Positions 7,921 through 15,780 of a stretch of DNA of 64,000 nt are shown here, piece by piece. The stretch comes from Thermoleptolyngbya sichuanensis A183. GTDB lineage: Bacteria; Cyanobacteriota; Cyanobacteriia; Elainellales; Elainellaceae. The notes under the pieces are model-generated. The model was given only the letters and a program-made list of their open reading frames with translations, did no database searches and was not told the origin of the DNA. The number at the start of each line of letters is the position of its first letter. Position 1 is the stretch's first letter. The stretch lies in the NCBI RefSeq assembly GCF_013177315.1, contig NZ_CP053661.1, positions 1,736,001 to 1,800,000 of the forward strand. The letters run 5' to 3'. Made by a program: the position numbers and the translations under genes.

Positions 7921-8887
7921 TTTCTGCAAAATCCACCTGAAGATCGTGCCGCTGCGTCAGCACCATCGCAATGTCTTTTTCATAGTAGGCGGCCTCATTG
8001 ATGAACACGGGAAATACGACCGTTTCGCCCGTGTAGAGCAGCGTTTCTCCAGTTAGTGAGAGAAATATGGGGTCCCCTGGGTTCAGGCTTTCATAATCCC
8101 GCCCTTGGAGGTGGGGATGAATCATCGCAGTGATCTGTCCTTCGGTATCTCTGGGATAGGGCATCGTGCCCAAATATTGATAAACCGTTAGCGGCTGCAT
8201 GGTGACGGGTTGGGTGGTGACGGGTTGGGTGGTGACGGGTTGGGTGGTGACGGGTTGGGTGGTCACGGGCTGCACCGTGGGCAGTGGCTCGTCTCGATTT
8301 TGTTGGTTTAGCACATCCAGGATTTGTTGAACCAGCGCCTCGGTGCGCTGAAACAGGTCTGCCTGTAGCACGCCCTGAGCTACCGGGCCAACCTCCAGGC
8401 AAATACCAAACCGACCGAGCGATCGCAGCGCGTCTTGCTGTCGTCCTGAGTTGACCGAACTGTAAATCCGCAGGTCGGGCTGTTGGGCGCTGAGGGCTGC
8501 TGCCAGTCGCAGCTTGAACGGGTGATGATCATCCAGGATCAGTGTCATCCCCATGTTCGACGTGGTGCTGTGGATATCGAGAATGACATCGGCGGGTGTG
8601 GAGCCGGAGGGCCCAAAGCGACGGTTGATCTCCTGCGCCCGACGGACTTCATAATCGACGGGTTCTGGTAGTTCCAGATGGGCGCGATCGCAGCATCGGT
8701 TCATATCCTGATCGACATAGCGCACTCCAGCGGCGATCGCCTCCAGATTGCTCAGCAGCGTAATCGTCTCAAAACTGGGGCGCGAGATCAGTTGGGGAGC
8801 GTGTTGAAATCTCCGGATCAGGTAAATTCCCGTCAACTCGTTGCCATGTGTGCCGCCGACCAGCAGCACCCGCCGAATCTTATCCAT
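7913..8887 (-). CDS. Aspartoacylase-like zinc hydrolase (AspA/AstE family)
   Basis: The 324-residue protein belongs to the M14-like aspartoacylase/succinylglutamate desuccinylase family. Visible zinc ligands are His14 and Glu17 in GGTHGNE and His106 in DIHST. Glu165 in LEVGP is the expected general base, and VDQDMNR (58-64) contains substrate-contact residues. These suggest hydrolysis of an N-acyl amino acid; the true substrate is unknown. Residues about 207-231 hold a tandem PVTTQ repeat, coded by a 15-bp DNA repeat, inserted between the catalytic domain and the C-terminal beta domain. The stop codon lies in another tandem array. The repeat insert is not part of the normal family fold. Confidence 0.82.
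   Translation of the reverse strand: MDKIRRVLLVGGTHGNELTGIYLIRRFQHAPQLISRPSFETITLLSNLEAIAAGVRYVDQDMNRCCDRAHLELPEPVDYEVRRAQEINRRFGPSGSTPADVILDIHSTTSNMGMTLILDDHHPFKLRLAAALSAQQPDLRIYSSVNSGRQQDALRSLGRFGICLEVGPVAQGVLQADLFQRTEALVQQILDVLNQQNRDEPLPTVQPVTTQPVTTQPVTTQPVTTQPVTMQPLTVYQYLGTMPYPRDTEGQITAMIHPHLQGRDYESLNPGDPIFLSLTGETLLYTGETVVFPVFINEAAYYEKDIAMVLTQRHDLQVDFAETL
8201..8272. repeat. In-frame 15-bp tandem array inside the aspartoacylase gene
   Basis: The unit GGTGACGGGTTGGGT is repeated four times exactly (8201-8260), with a diverged partial fifth copy. It encodes the PVTTQ pentapeptide repeat of the aspartoacylase-like protein. Confidence 0.92.
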
Positions 8888-9386
8888 ATTTCTATAGCCT
8901 ATCTCTATAACTTACCTTAGTGTCTTATCCATCTCCAACGGAGCTTACCCGCCTGCAATGAGAATGGGGTTGAATCGCGCTTTGCAGACGCAGCCCGCCA
9001 AAAACTCTTCAACTGCATCCGTTTTCTCTTAAATCGAGATGAGGCCAGAATAGCGCGAGAAGCTTGGGAATTGCCGCAGTCAAGATGCCTGGATGTCGCT
9101 ACCTATGGCGATCGCACGGGAGGCTATACACCCACCCTCAGAAATGGGGGCTTTATATTCCTGTAGATAGAAAAGCCCGTCTCAAACCTATCACTAGGGG
9201 CGATCGCCCAACACTCCCTGTGGGAGATACCGATAACAGCTCATCGATTTATGCTGTGATACAGCAAGATTGAAACAGCGATTAAAGGTTATCACGCTGC
9301 CCCAAATTAATAGTTAAAAGGGCAATGTTTGGGTCGCCAATGTATCTCAATCTCGCGCTGATGATCTCTGAGTTGAGGTGCTAAAC
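8888..9386. other. Intergenic region, 0.5 kb
   Basis: No recognisable gene or RNA was found. A 69-codon open frame at 9064-9273 has no coding character. The region presumably holds the promoters of the flanking divergent genes. Confidence 0.5.
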
Positions 9387-9602
9387 GTGCTGAGTTTTAA
9401 TGCTTTGTTTTTAGTGGAACCTGCAGTTTCTGCTGCCCAGGAAGGTGCGGGCGCGTCTCTAGCTGCGGTATTTGTGATTGGCTTTTTGGCTGCGGCAGGT
9501 TTGGGGTCGATTGCTTGGTACAACTCTCGCCGTCCGACGGGCTGGGAAGATAAGGAACGTCCTGATATTGTGCCCGAAGTCGATCCGAATCCACACGTTT
9601 AA
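9387..9602 (+). CDS. Small single-span thylakoid-type protein, possibly Psb35-like
   Basis: This 71-residue protein has one transmembrane helix (about residues 22-43, SLAAVFVIGFLAAAGLGSIAWY). A conserved-looking basic boundary YNSRRPTGWEDKERPD follows, then an acidic C-terminal tail. From memory this architecture resembles the cyanobacterial Psb35 (Ssl2148) family, a PSII assembly factor tied to the CP47 module, but I cannot verify this by alignment. GTG 9387 is chosen because GAGGTG lies 6 nt upstream; GTG 9378 in the same frame is the alternative. The next gene encodes another small acidic cyanobacterial protein. Confidence 0.6.
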   Translation: MLSFNALFLVEPAVSAAQEGAGASLAAVFVIGFLAAAGLGSIAWYNSRRPTGWEDKERPDIVPEVDPNPHV

Positions 9603-9802
9603 GTCAGGTGTGGACTCAGGAAATTGATTGAGGCAATTAGCAAAAACTGGGCTAAAGACTGGGCTTTGATTTGAAGTTTTTGGGTTTCTTTGCGTTTTCT
9701 TTGAGTCTTCTTTGAGGTTCTTGCTGGGGTTTTGAAAATAGGGCGATCGCCCTCGAAACCCTTCCCTCAAGACTGCTTGCAAATCTATTGGAGGACAATT
9801 CC

Positions 9803-10147
9803 ATGTCAACGAACGAACGAGTCGAACGGGACACCTATGATCGCGGGATTATCCCCGCTGAAACTGCCGCCCGCAAAGAGCGAGAAGGCGAGAACTACAA
9901 GCAACCCCCGACTGCTGAAGGCGACATCGACACGGCTGCGGGCTATACAGTAGACAACGAGGGCCTGGTGAATAATTTCGCCGTTGAACCCGAAATGTAT
10001 TACGAGGTGCCGGGTGACCTGAAGGCGAAGGAAGAGGCAGAGGAAGCCGCCCGCGCCGCCGAACTCGCCGAAATCAACGATACCGATGAAGACAGCAAGT
10101 TAACCGAAGATGGTGACAATCGCAGCAAGGGCGTTGGCGTGATCTAA
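9803..10147 (+). CDS. Small acidic protein with Hlip/Psb34-like N-motif
   Basis: This is a 114-residue hydrophilic, highly charged protein with no membrane span. Residues 54-68 (EGLVNNFAVEPEMYY) resemble the LNNFAxEPxxY stretch found before the membrane helix of cyanobacterial high-light-inducible-type and ssl1498/Psb34 proteins. Here the helix is absent. The C-terminus is Ala/Glu-rich helix followed by an Asp-rich tail. The start ATG 9803 has GGAGG 8 nt upstream. It may be a soluble partner in photosystem assembly, an inference from motif and neighbour only. Confidence 0.6.
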   Translation: MSTNERVERDTYDRGIIPAETAARKEREGENYKQPPTAEGDIDTAAGYTVDNEGLVNNFAVEPEMYYEVPGDLKAKEEAEEAARAAELAEINDTDEDSKLTEDGDNRSKGVGVI

Positions 10148-10207
10148 ATTCAGCCCAAAGGCTTGCTGAGCAAAGGTGGGAAGTGCTGCCGATGACGGGG
10201 CGCTTCC

Positions 10208-10927
10208 CTATTTGCTGAGTGCTGCTGGATGGAGGACAGACACGCTGGGATCGGGCGCTTCTATCCTGCCAAAGCGAGCGATCGGATAGAAGCGAAAGAT
10301 GGCTCGACCGATGATGTTTTCAACGGGCAAAAAGCCCCAAACGTGGGAGTCGTTGCTGTTGTTGCGGTTGTCGCCCATGACAAAGACGTGGCCCGGCGGC
10401 ACCGTTACGGCACGCATTTCATAGCCTGGTGGTTCGGCAATATAGGGTTCCGTCAGGGGTTTTCCGTCGATCCAGACTTTGCCCAAGTGAACCTGCACCG
10501 TTTGTCCGGGTTGACCAATCACCCGCTTGATGAACGCCTGATCGGTCGTGTAGCCCAACTGCTGAAGCTGGGTCGGCGGGTCGAAGACCACGATGTCGCC
10601 CTGCGCCGGAGGATGCAGCCGATAGGATACTTTTTCGACCACTAGGCGATCGCCCACTTGCAGCGTCGGCACCATCGAATCAGACGGGATATACCTCGGT
10701 TCTGCCACAAATAGCCGAATGACTAGCGCCAGAGCAAGGGCGATCGCCAAAACCAGCCCATTTTCTCGCTGGGTCTTCCAAAAGCTGGCGCTGCGCTGAG
10801 TTTCCAAGTCTGAGCGATCGCCCGCAGGCGCTTCGGATGGCTTTGGAGATGCAACCGTTGGGCTGGGTTCGATGGCGTTGGGCAGCGAGGCGTTTGATGC
10901 AGGGGGGTCACCGGGCGGAGTCGTCAT
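10208..10927 (-). CDS. lepB: Type I signal peptidase
   Basis: LepB cleaves signal peptides of Sec and Tat substrates at the outer face of plasma or thylakoid membranes. The 239 residues start with about 50 Pro/Ser-rich residues, then one membrane span (about 57-73). The catalytic Ser84 lies in PSDSMVPTL and the catalytic Lys134 in FIKRVIG. The conserved box GDNRNNSNDSHVWG follows near residue 190. The active site is complete and the length is usual for cyanobacterial signal peptidases. It lies 41 bp downstream of the riboswitch-controlled reductase gene on the same strand, so some co-transcription is possible. Confidence 0.93.
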   Translation of the reverse strand: MTTPPGDPPASNASLPNAIEPSPTVASPKPSEAPAGDRSDLETQRSASFWKTQRENGLVLAIALALALVIRLFVAEPRYIPSDSMVPTLQVGDRLVVEKVSYRLHPPAQGDIVVFDPPTQLQQLGYTTDQAFIKRVIGQPGQTVQVHLGKVWIDGKPLTEPYIAEPPGYEMRAVTVPPGHVFVMGDNRNNSNDSHVWGFLPVENIIGRAIFRFYPIARFGRIEAPDPSVSVLHPAALSK

Positions 10928-10968
10928 GGGAAAACGCAGGCGGCTAAGAAGGGCGGTTAAAAGGCGTT

Positions 10969-11736
10969 CTAAAAGGCGTAAAACGATTCTGAGCGTACCT
11001 GGTCTAGTTTAGCCCCCAGCAGCACCGCCATGTCCTGAAGCTGGGCCGGGCGATCGCCCACCGCGCAAATTTCCACATCCACGCCTCGCCAGTCAAGGTG
11101 CATCTGGCTCAAGGTTTGGCGAATCTGGTCTGGACGGGTGGGTAAATAGCCAAATGTCGGCCACCGCTGCGAGAGCGATCGCCAATCGGCCTGGTAGGGC
11201 AAATAGTCTGGCGTTTCTGGATTTGCCTGCACCAGCCACACAGGTTGGTCAAAGCCCTGCTCATAGAGCCAGTCAATCTGACTTTTTAGGGGGGCAATCC
11301 CAGAGCCTTCAGCAATGTAGAGGCGCGGTCGGTCGGGAAGGTGCGCCAGCGTCATCAAGCCGTAGGGGCCGCGCAGGGCGATCGCCCCACCGATGGGTAA
11401 ATCTTGTAAATAGGCGGAACTCCAGCCCACCCGCGACACGCACAATTCCACCTCTGGGCAGCGCGAGGGCGACGACGCGATGGAGTAAATCTTGGTGAAC
11501 TGCTTGCCGTCTCGCTGAAATCGGGGCCAGACCGACTGCCCCGGCAAAAACCGGAAGGCTGGCTGATCCAGATGGAGGCGAATGGCCTGAATCGTTGGCG
11601 TAAGGGCGATCGACGACAGCACCGTACCGACGCAATCCATGGCCGGAAGGGGAGTCGGCGGCGGGGCGATCGCCAAACGAAGCGCAGGCCCGTGAACCTC
11701 CGCCTTCGGAGGCTGCGGCCGTTCTAAATGTTGCAT
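10969..11736 (-). CDS. Ferredoxin-reductase-like flavin oxidoreductase, B12-riboswitch controlled
   Basis: This is a 255-residue FNR-superfamily enzyme. The flavin domain (about 38-140) carries FLPGQSVWP and the flavin-binding KIYSIASSP; the nucleotide domain starts at about 145 with the GSGIAPL motif. There is no iron-sulfur or ferredoxin domain, so it should pass electrons from NAD(P)H to an external acceptor. A cobalamin riboswitch lies immediately upstream, and a GAGG Shine-Dalgarno is placed between it and the ATG. That context suggests a role in cobalamin metabolism, for example reduction of cob(III/II)alamin, which is an inference. Note the N-terminal 35 residues are Pro-rich. Confidence 0.78.
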   Translation of the reverse strand: MQHLERPQPPKAEVHGPALRLAIAPPPTPLPAMDCVGTVLSSIALTPTIQAIRLHLDQPAFRFLPGQSVWPRFQRDGKQFTKIYSIASSPSRCPEVELCVSRVGWSSAYLQDLPIGGAIALRGPYGLMTLAHLPDRPRLYIAEGSGIAPLKSQIDWLYEQGFDQPVWLVQANPETPDYLPYQADWRSLSQRWPTFGYLPTRPDQIRQTLSQMHLDWRGVDVEICAVGDRPAQLQDMAVLLGAKLDQVRSESFYAF

Positions 11737-11754
11737 CTTTACCTCGACCCGTGC

Positions 11755-11945
11755 ATCGCGGGCATTGCAATGGGCAGCATCGGGCGGGCATTCTGACTTT
11801 GAGGCGGGTTCTGTGATGGGCCCTCAGACCCTCGTCGAACCGCTCATTCACAGCTGCGGCACAGCGCCGGATTTACACCGGACTTTCCCCACAGATACGG
11901 CCAAGCTACAGGGCGATCGCCCTTCGCATGGCAAACATCTGCTGC
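11755..11945 (-). promoter_or_regulatory. Cobalamin (B12) riboswitch
   Basis: On the minus strand GGGGAAAGTCCGG is followed by TGTAAATCCGGCGCTG, then GCCGCAGCTGTGAATGAGC, and finally the B12-box segment AGTCAGAATGCCCGCC (about 11783-11798). These are the hallmarks, in the right order, of the cobalamin aptamer. The aptamer ends about 20 nt before the start codon at 11736, with the Shine-Dalgarno in between and no terminator run. Translational control is therefore more likely than attenuation. Exact limits are approximate. Confidence 0.88.
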
Positions 11946-12084
11946 CTGGACTGATCCTCCAGACAACCCGAATTCGTCCCGAAATTGTAGCTCGGATCGG
12001 GTCAGGTCGTCGCAAGCTGAAAATTACGGAAAATTACGGATCGTTGCAACCCTGGCAGACCAGGGGCTGGGCTAGCGTCCCTGC

Positions 12085-15000
12085 CTACTTGGTCAACGGC
12101 TGCTTGCGAGTCGATCCGCTGAGTTGCCGCAGCCGCTTTGCGCCCAGCGTTGCGCCTTTGGCCCAGGGCACTTCATGCAGCAGCGTGTAGAAGCTAGGGA
12201 TGATAAACAGCGTCAGCAGCGTCGCCAGCGACAGACCAGAAAACACGACAATGCCCAGCGGCCGCAGGAATTCTGACCCTTCGCCAATACCCAGCGCCAG
12301 CGGAAACATCCCCAGCACGGTGGTAATGGTGGTCATCAGGATGGGCTGGAGGCGCTGCGGTGCGGCTTGCAGCATGGCACTGCGGTGATCCAACCCTTGC
12401 TCTTCGCGGATTTGATTCGCCAGTTCTACCAAAATGATGGCGTTGTTGACCACAATGCCCACCAGCAGCACCGCGCCCACAATCACCGTCGCGCCGATCG
12501 CCGTTTGGGTCAGGAACAGGCCGAAAATGCCCCCTGCCAGCGCCAGGGGAACTGTCAGCATGATCACCAGCGGATCGACCAGCGAGTTGTATTGCACCGC
12601 CATCACCACAAACACCAGAAAGGCAGCCAGCCCCCCCAGCAGAATCAGGGATGAACGCACTTCCTGGGCGCTTTGGGCACTGGCGCTGGGCAGGCGGCTC
12701 ACGCCTTCGGGCAGCGTCAATCCCGCCAAGATCGCGTCCGATTCGGCGATCGCATCGCTGAGGTTTGCGCCATCCACCAGGTTGCCTACGATTTGAACAA
12801 TTTGCCGCTGGTTAATGCGCTGAATTTCTCCGGGCGCTTCGCCAGCCTCGATCCGTGCCACGTCGGCCAACCGCACAAGCTGTCTACCGCTCGTAAAGAC
12901 GGGCAGTTGGGCAAGCTGGGTCGGGCGCTGGATGGCATTGTCGGCAAGCTGCACGCGGATATCCACTAGGCGATCGCCCCGCTGAAGTTGGGTCGGAACC
13001 GATCCGGTAATGGCGGTCTGAATCGTGTCACCAATGTCTTCGGTGGAAAGTCCCAACTGCGAAGCCCGCTCCCAGTCTGGGCGCACCTGGATTTCGGGCT
13101 GCGCCTGATCCGCATCAGGGCGATAGCGGGCCTGCCTGGCCTGCGAATCGAGCGCCGCCAGCACTTCGCGCCCCGCCTGCTGTAGGGCACGGGTATCGCT
13201 CCCCTGGAGCAGGATATCCACATCGGCCCCGCGCACAGGCGAGTTATTCACAATCAGCCCGCGCACCGATTCTGGACTCAGCCGCAGGCGCGTTCCCACC
13301 AAGTTCAGCCGATTCAGTTCGGCGGTCATCCGCTCAGTAAACTCAGCCACATTGGTTCCTGGCTTTAGGGTAATGGTGCTGGAGCCGCGCAGGGGATTGG
13401 CGTTGGTATTTGTGCCAAACAGCGACCCGCCTGCGGTGGAAAAGAGATACTCCACTTCGGGCTGTTGCAACAAAATTTGATCCGCTGCTGCCATCACCCG
13501 GCGATTGTCTTCCAGGGTTGTGCCGGGGGCAAACTGGGCGTTGAGCCGGGCCTGGCCCGTGTTAATGCGGGGCAGAATCTCCTGTGGCAACTGACCCGCC
13601 ATCCAGAAGCTCGTGCCGCCAAACAGGGCGATCGCCAGCCCAATCACCACCAGCCGATGCCGCAGCACCCACGATAGCCCCCGCACATAGGTATGGGTCG
13701 CGTCGGCCAGTCGCGCTCGAAACGCCCGTAGCGGAGCCGAATCGCCCACCCGACTCGACCAGCGAACCGCCAGCAGCCGCGAGGTCAGCATGGGCACCAC
13801 CGTCAGCGCCACGATCAGCGAAGCCGCCACCGCAAAGCTAATGGTGAGAATCAACTGGCTAAACAGCAGCGAAAAGAAACCGCCAATCAGCAAAAAGGGC
13901 AATACAGACACTAAGTTGGTGGTCGTAGACGCGACCAGCGCCGACTCTAGCTGCTGGCTGGCTAATTCCGCTTGCCGCAGGAGAAACGCCGTCGCGCTGA
14001 CCCGTTTGCCTGTGCGTCCACGGGTCACATTTTCAACATCGCTGCTGGGGGCATAGTCGTTTCTACGGCTGTCATAAATCCCGTTGCCATTCCCATTCCC
14101 ATTCCCATTCCCGTTGGCATCGCTATTTCCGCTTCCATTCCCGTTGCCATTGCCATGTCCATTGCTGGAACCGTGACCGTTGCCATGTCCATTGCCGTAA
14201 CCGTAATCATGCCCGCCGCTGTTCGATTCATCCGGTATTTCCCCATCCTCGGTCGTGGAGTATTCAGCAGTCTCAATGCTGTTTACGGCGCGGCGACGCT
14301 TGGCGGCCTCTACGCCCTGCACGATGCTCTCCAGCATCACGATGGAGTTGTCCACCACAATGCCCACGCCCAGCGCCAGACCGCCTAGGCTAAACACGTT
14401 TAGCGTCAGCCCGAAAGTGCCCATGAGCAAAATCGCAATTAGCGTGGCCAGAGGAATGGCGAATACGATGATCAGGGTTTGGCGGAGTGAGCCTAGAAAC
14501 AGAAGAACGGCGATCGCCGCCAGCAGCGCCCCAATCAGTCCCGACATGGCCACGTTGGAAATCGAGTTGCGAATAAACCGCGACTCGTCCAGCGTGGTGC
14601 GAACCGCCATGCCCGTTGGGAAGAGTCCCGCTTGCTCCAGTTCTGCTAGCCGCTGCTTTACGCCTTCTACCACCGACACCGTATTGGCATCGGGCTGCTT
14701 TTGAATGCTGACCTTGACCGCTGGATCACCGTTCAGCGTCACAAAAATCCGCTGTTCCTCAGTGCCATCCACCACCTGCGCCACATCTCGCAGGTAGACG
14801 CGCCGCGCTTCCGGAAAACTGCTGGTCGATGCCTCGCCGCCAGACGCGCTGCTGACCCCGTTTACAGGCAGCGACAGGTTCCGCAGTTCCTCTGCCGACT
14901 GGAACCGTCCGACGGTGCGGATCAGCACTTCCGCTTCCCCGCCTCGCAAGCGGCCACCCGATATGTCCTGATTGCGCCCCCGCAGCGCGTTGAGCAGATC

Positions 15001-15606
15001 GGTCAAGCCCACGCCTAGCGCTTGCAGACGATTGATGTCTACATTGACCTGCACCTCTTCGCGCACGCCGCCCAACACATCCACACTGGCCACCCCCGGC
15101 ACCACCGACAGTTCCCGCGCCAGTTCTTCGTCGGCAAACACGCGCAGATCAACCGACTGGAGCGAATCGGATGTCAGCGCAAACTCATACACCGGAAGCT
15201 GGGACGGGTCAAACTTAAAAATTCGCGGCTCTTGAATCGTGTTGGGCAATCGGCTGCGGGCGCGGTTGAAGGAAGCCGTTGCGTCGTTTAAGGCGCGATC
15301 GATATTGCCCCCAGGACGAAAGTAGAGGTCTACGCTGACCTGTCCCTCCCGCGTCTGAGAATAGATCTGCTGCACACCATCGGTCGCCGAAAATGCCTGC
15401 TCCAGCGGCCGCGTAATCTCGTCTACCGCCACCTCTGGCGCAACCCCCGGCGCATCCACCCGCACCCCAATGCGCGGATAGGTAATCGACGGTAGCAAAT
15501 CCACCGGCAGCCGCACCAGGAAGAAAACTCCCAAGACGATAGCCGTCAGGGTAAGCATGAGCGTGCCGATGTGGCGGCGGATGGAGAGGGTGCTGAGGGA
15601 GGTCAT
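12085..15606 (-). CDS. RND-family efflux pump (HAE1/AcrB type)
   Basis: This 1173-residue inner-membrane proton-driven exporter has the usual RND plan: a first span at about 15-32, a large periplasmic loop, spans 2-6 from about 350, a second loop, and spans 8-12 at the C-terminus. The proton-relay aspartate region GIVVDNSIVMLE is present (Asp419). An unusual hydrophilic insertion of about 110 residues (about 435-545) lies in the cytosolic loop after span 4 and includes a Gly/Asn/His-rich stretch (464-510). The adaptor gene lies immediately upstream on the same strand, 174 bp away. No TolC-type channel is seen here. Substrates may be drugs or lipids; unknown. Confidence 0.92.
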   Translation of the reverse strand: MTSLSTLSIRRHIGTLMLTLTAIVLGVFFLVRLPVDLLPSITYPRIGVRVDAPGVAPEVAVDEITRPLEQAFSATDGVQQIYSQTREGQVSVDLYFRPGGNIDRALNDATASFNRARSRLPNTIQEPRIFKFDPSQLPVYEFALTSDSLQSVDLRVFADEELARELSVVPGVASVDVLGGVREEVQVNVDINRLQALGVGLTDLLNALRGRNQDISGGRLRGGEAEVLIRTVGRFQSAEELRNLSLPVNGVSSASGGEASTSSFPEARRVYLRDVAQVVDGTEEQRIFVTLNGDPAVKVSIQKQPDANTVSVVEGVKQRLAELEQAGLFPTGMAVRTTLDESRFIRNSISNVAMSGLIGALLAAIAVLLFLGSLRQTLIIVFAIPLATLIAILLMGTFGLTLNVFSLGGLALGVGIVVDNSIVMLESIVQGVEAAKRRRAVNSIETAEYSTTEDGEIPDESNSGGHDYGYGNGHGNGHGSSNGHGNGNGNGSGNSDANGNGNGNGNGNGIYDSRRNDYAPSSDVENVTRGRTGKRVSATAFLLRQAELASQQLESALVASTTTNLVSVLPFLLIGGFFSLLFSQLILTISFAVAASLIVALTVVPMLTSRLLAVRWSSRVGDSAPLRAFRARLADATHTYVRGLSWVLRHRLVVIGLAIALFGGTSFWMAGQLPQEILPRINTGQARLNAQFAPGTTLEDNRRVMAAADQILLQQPEVEYLFSTAGGSLFGTNTNANPLRGSSTITLKPGTNVAEFTERMTAELNRLNLVGTRLRLSPESVRGLIVNNSPVRGADVDILLQGSDTRALQQAGREVLAALDSQARQARYRPDADQAQPEIQVRPDWERASQLGLSTEDIGDTIQTAITGSVPTQLQRGDRLVDIRVQLADNAIQRPTQLAQLPVFTSGRQLVRLADVARIEAGEAPGEIQRINQRQIVQIVGNLVDGANLSDAIAESDAILAGLTLPEGVSRLPSASAQSAQEVRSSLILLGGLAAFLVFVVMAVQYNSLVDPLVIMLTVPLALAGGIFGLFLTQTAIGATVIVGAVLLVGIVVNNAIILVELANQIREEQGLDHRSAMLQAAPQRLQPILMTTITTVLGMFPLALGIGEGSEFLRPLGIVVFSGLSLATLLTLFIIPSFYTLLHEVPWAKGATLGAKRLRQLSGSTRKQPLTK
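14070..14215. repeat. Low-complexity Gly-Asn-His repeat inside the RND pump gene
   Basis: Short 6-bp units such as CCCATT and CCGTTG repeat imperfectly and encode a GNGNG/GNGHG tract, residues about 464-510 of the pump. The tract interrupts a loop that is normally short. Confidence 0.85.
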
Positions 15607-15693
15607 GGGTGAGGAGGGGGAGAGAGGGACGGGGTCGCAGGGGGAGGGGGGCTTGGTTGATTTTGGATTTTGGATTGCCAGTTGAGTAGCTTC

Positions 15694-15750
15694 CCAGTGG
15701 CTTTTCAGTGGCTTCTCGGTGGCTTTTCAGTGGCTTTTCAGTGGCTTCGG
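15694..15750. repeat. 11-bp tandem array between adaptor and pump genes
   Basis: Five or so copies of CAGTGGCTTTT, two with small changes, lie in the gap between the adaptor's stop and the pump's start. They may separate or modulate translation of the two operon members. Confidence 0.85.
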
Positions 15751-15780
15751 GGCTTCTATCTTGACGCGACCTCGGCCCGT

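Noticed and set aside
11309-11851. 180-codon minus-strand frame across the riboswitch
   Set aside because: It overlaps the reductase gene in another frame, and its first part is the cobalamin aptamer.
8201-14215. CRISPR array
   Set aside because: The repeats seen are tandem with no unique spacers, and no cas genes are present.
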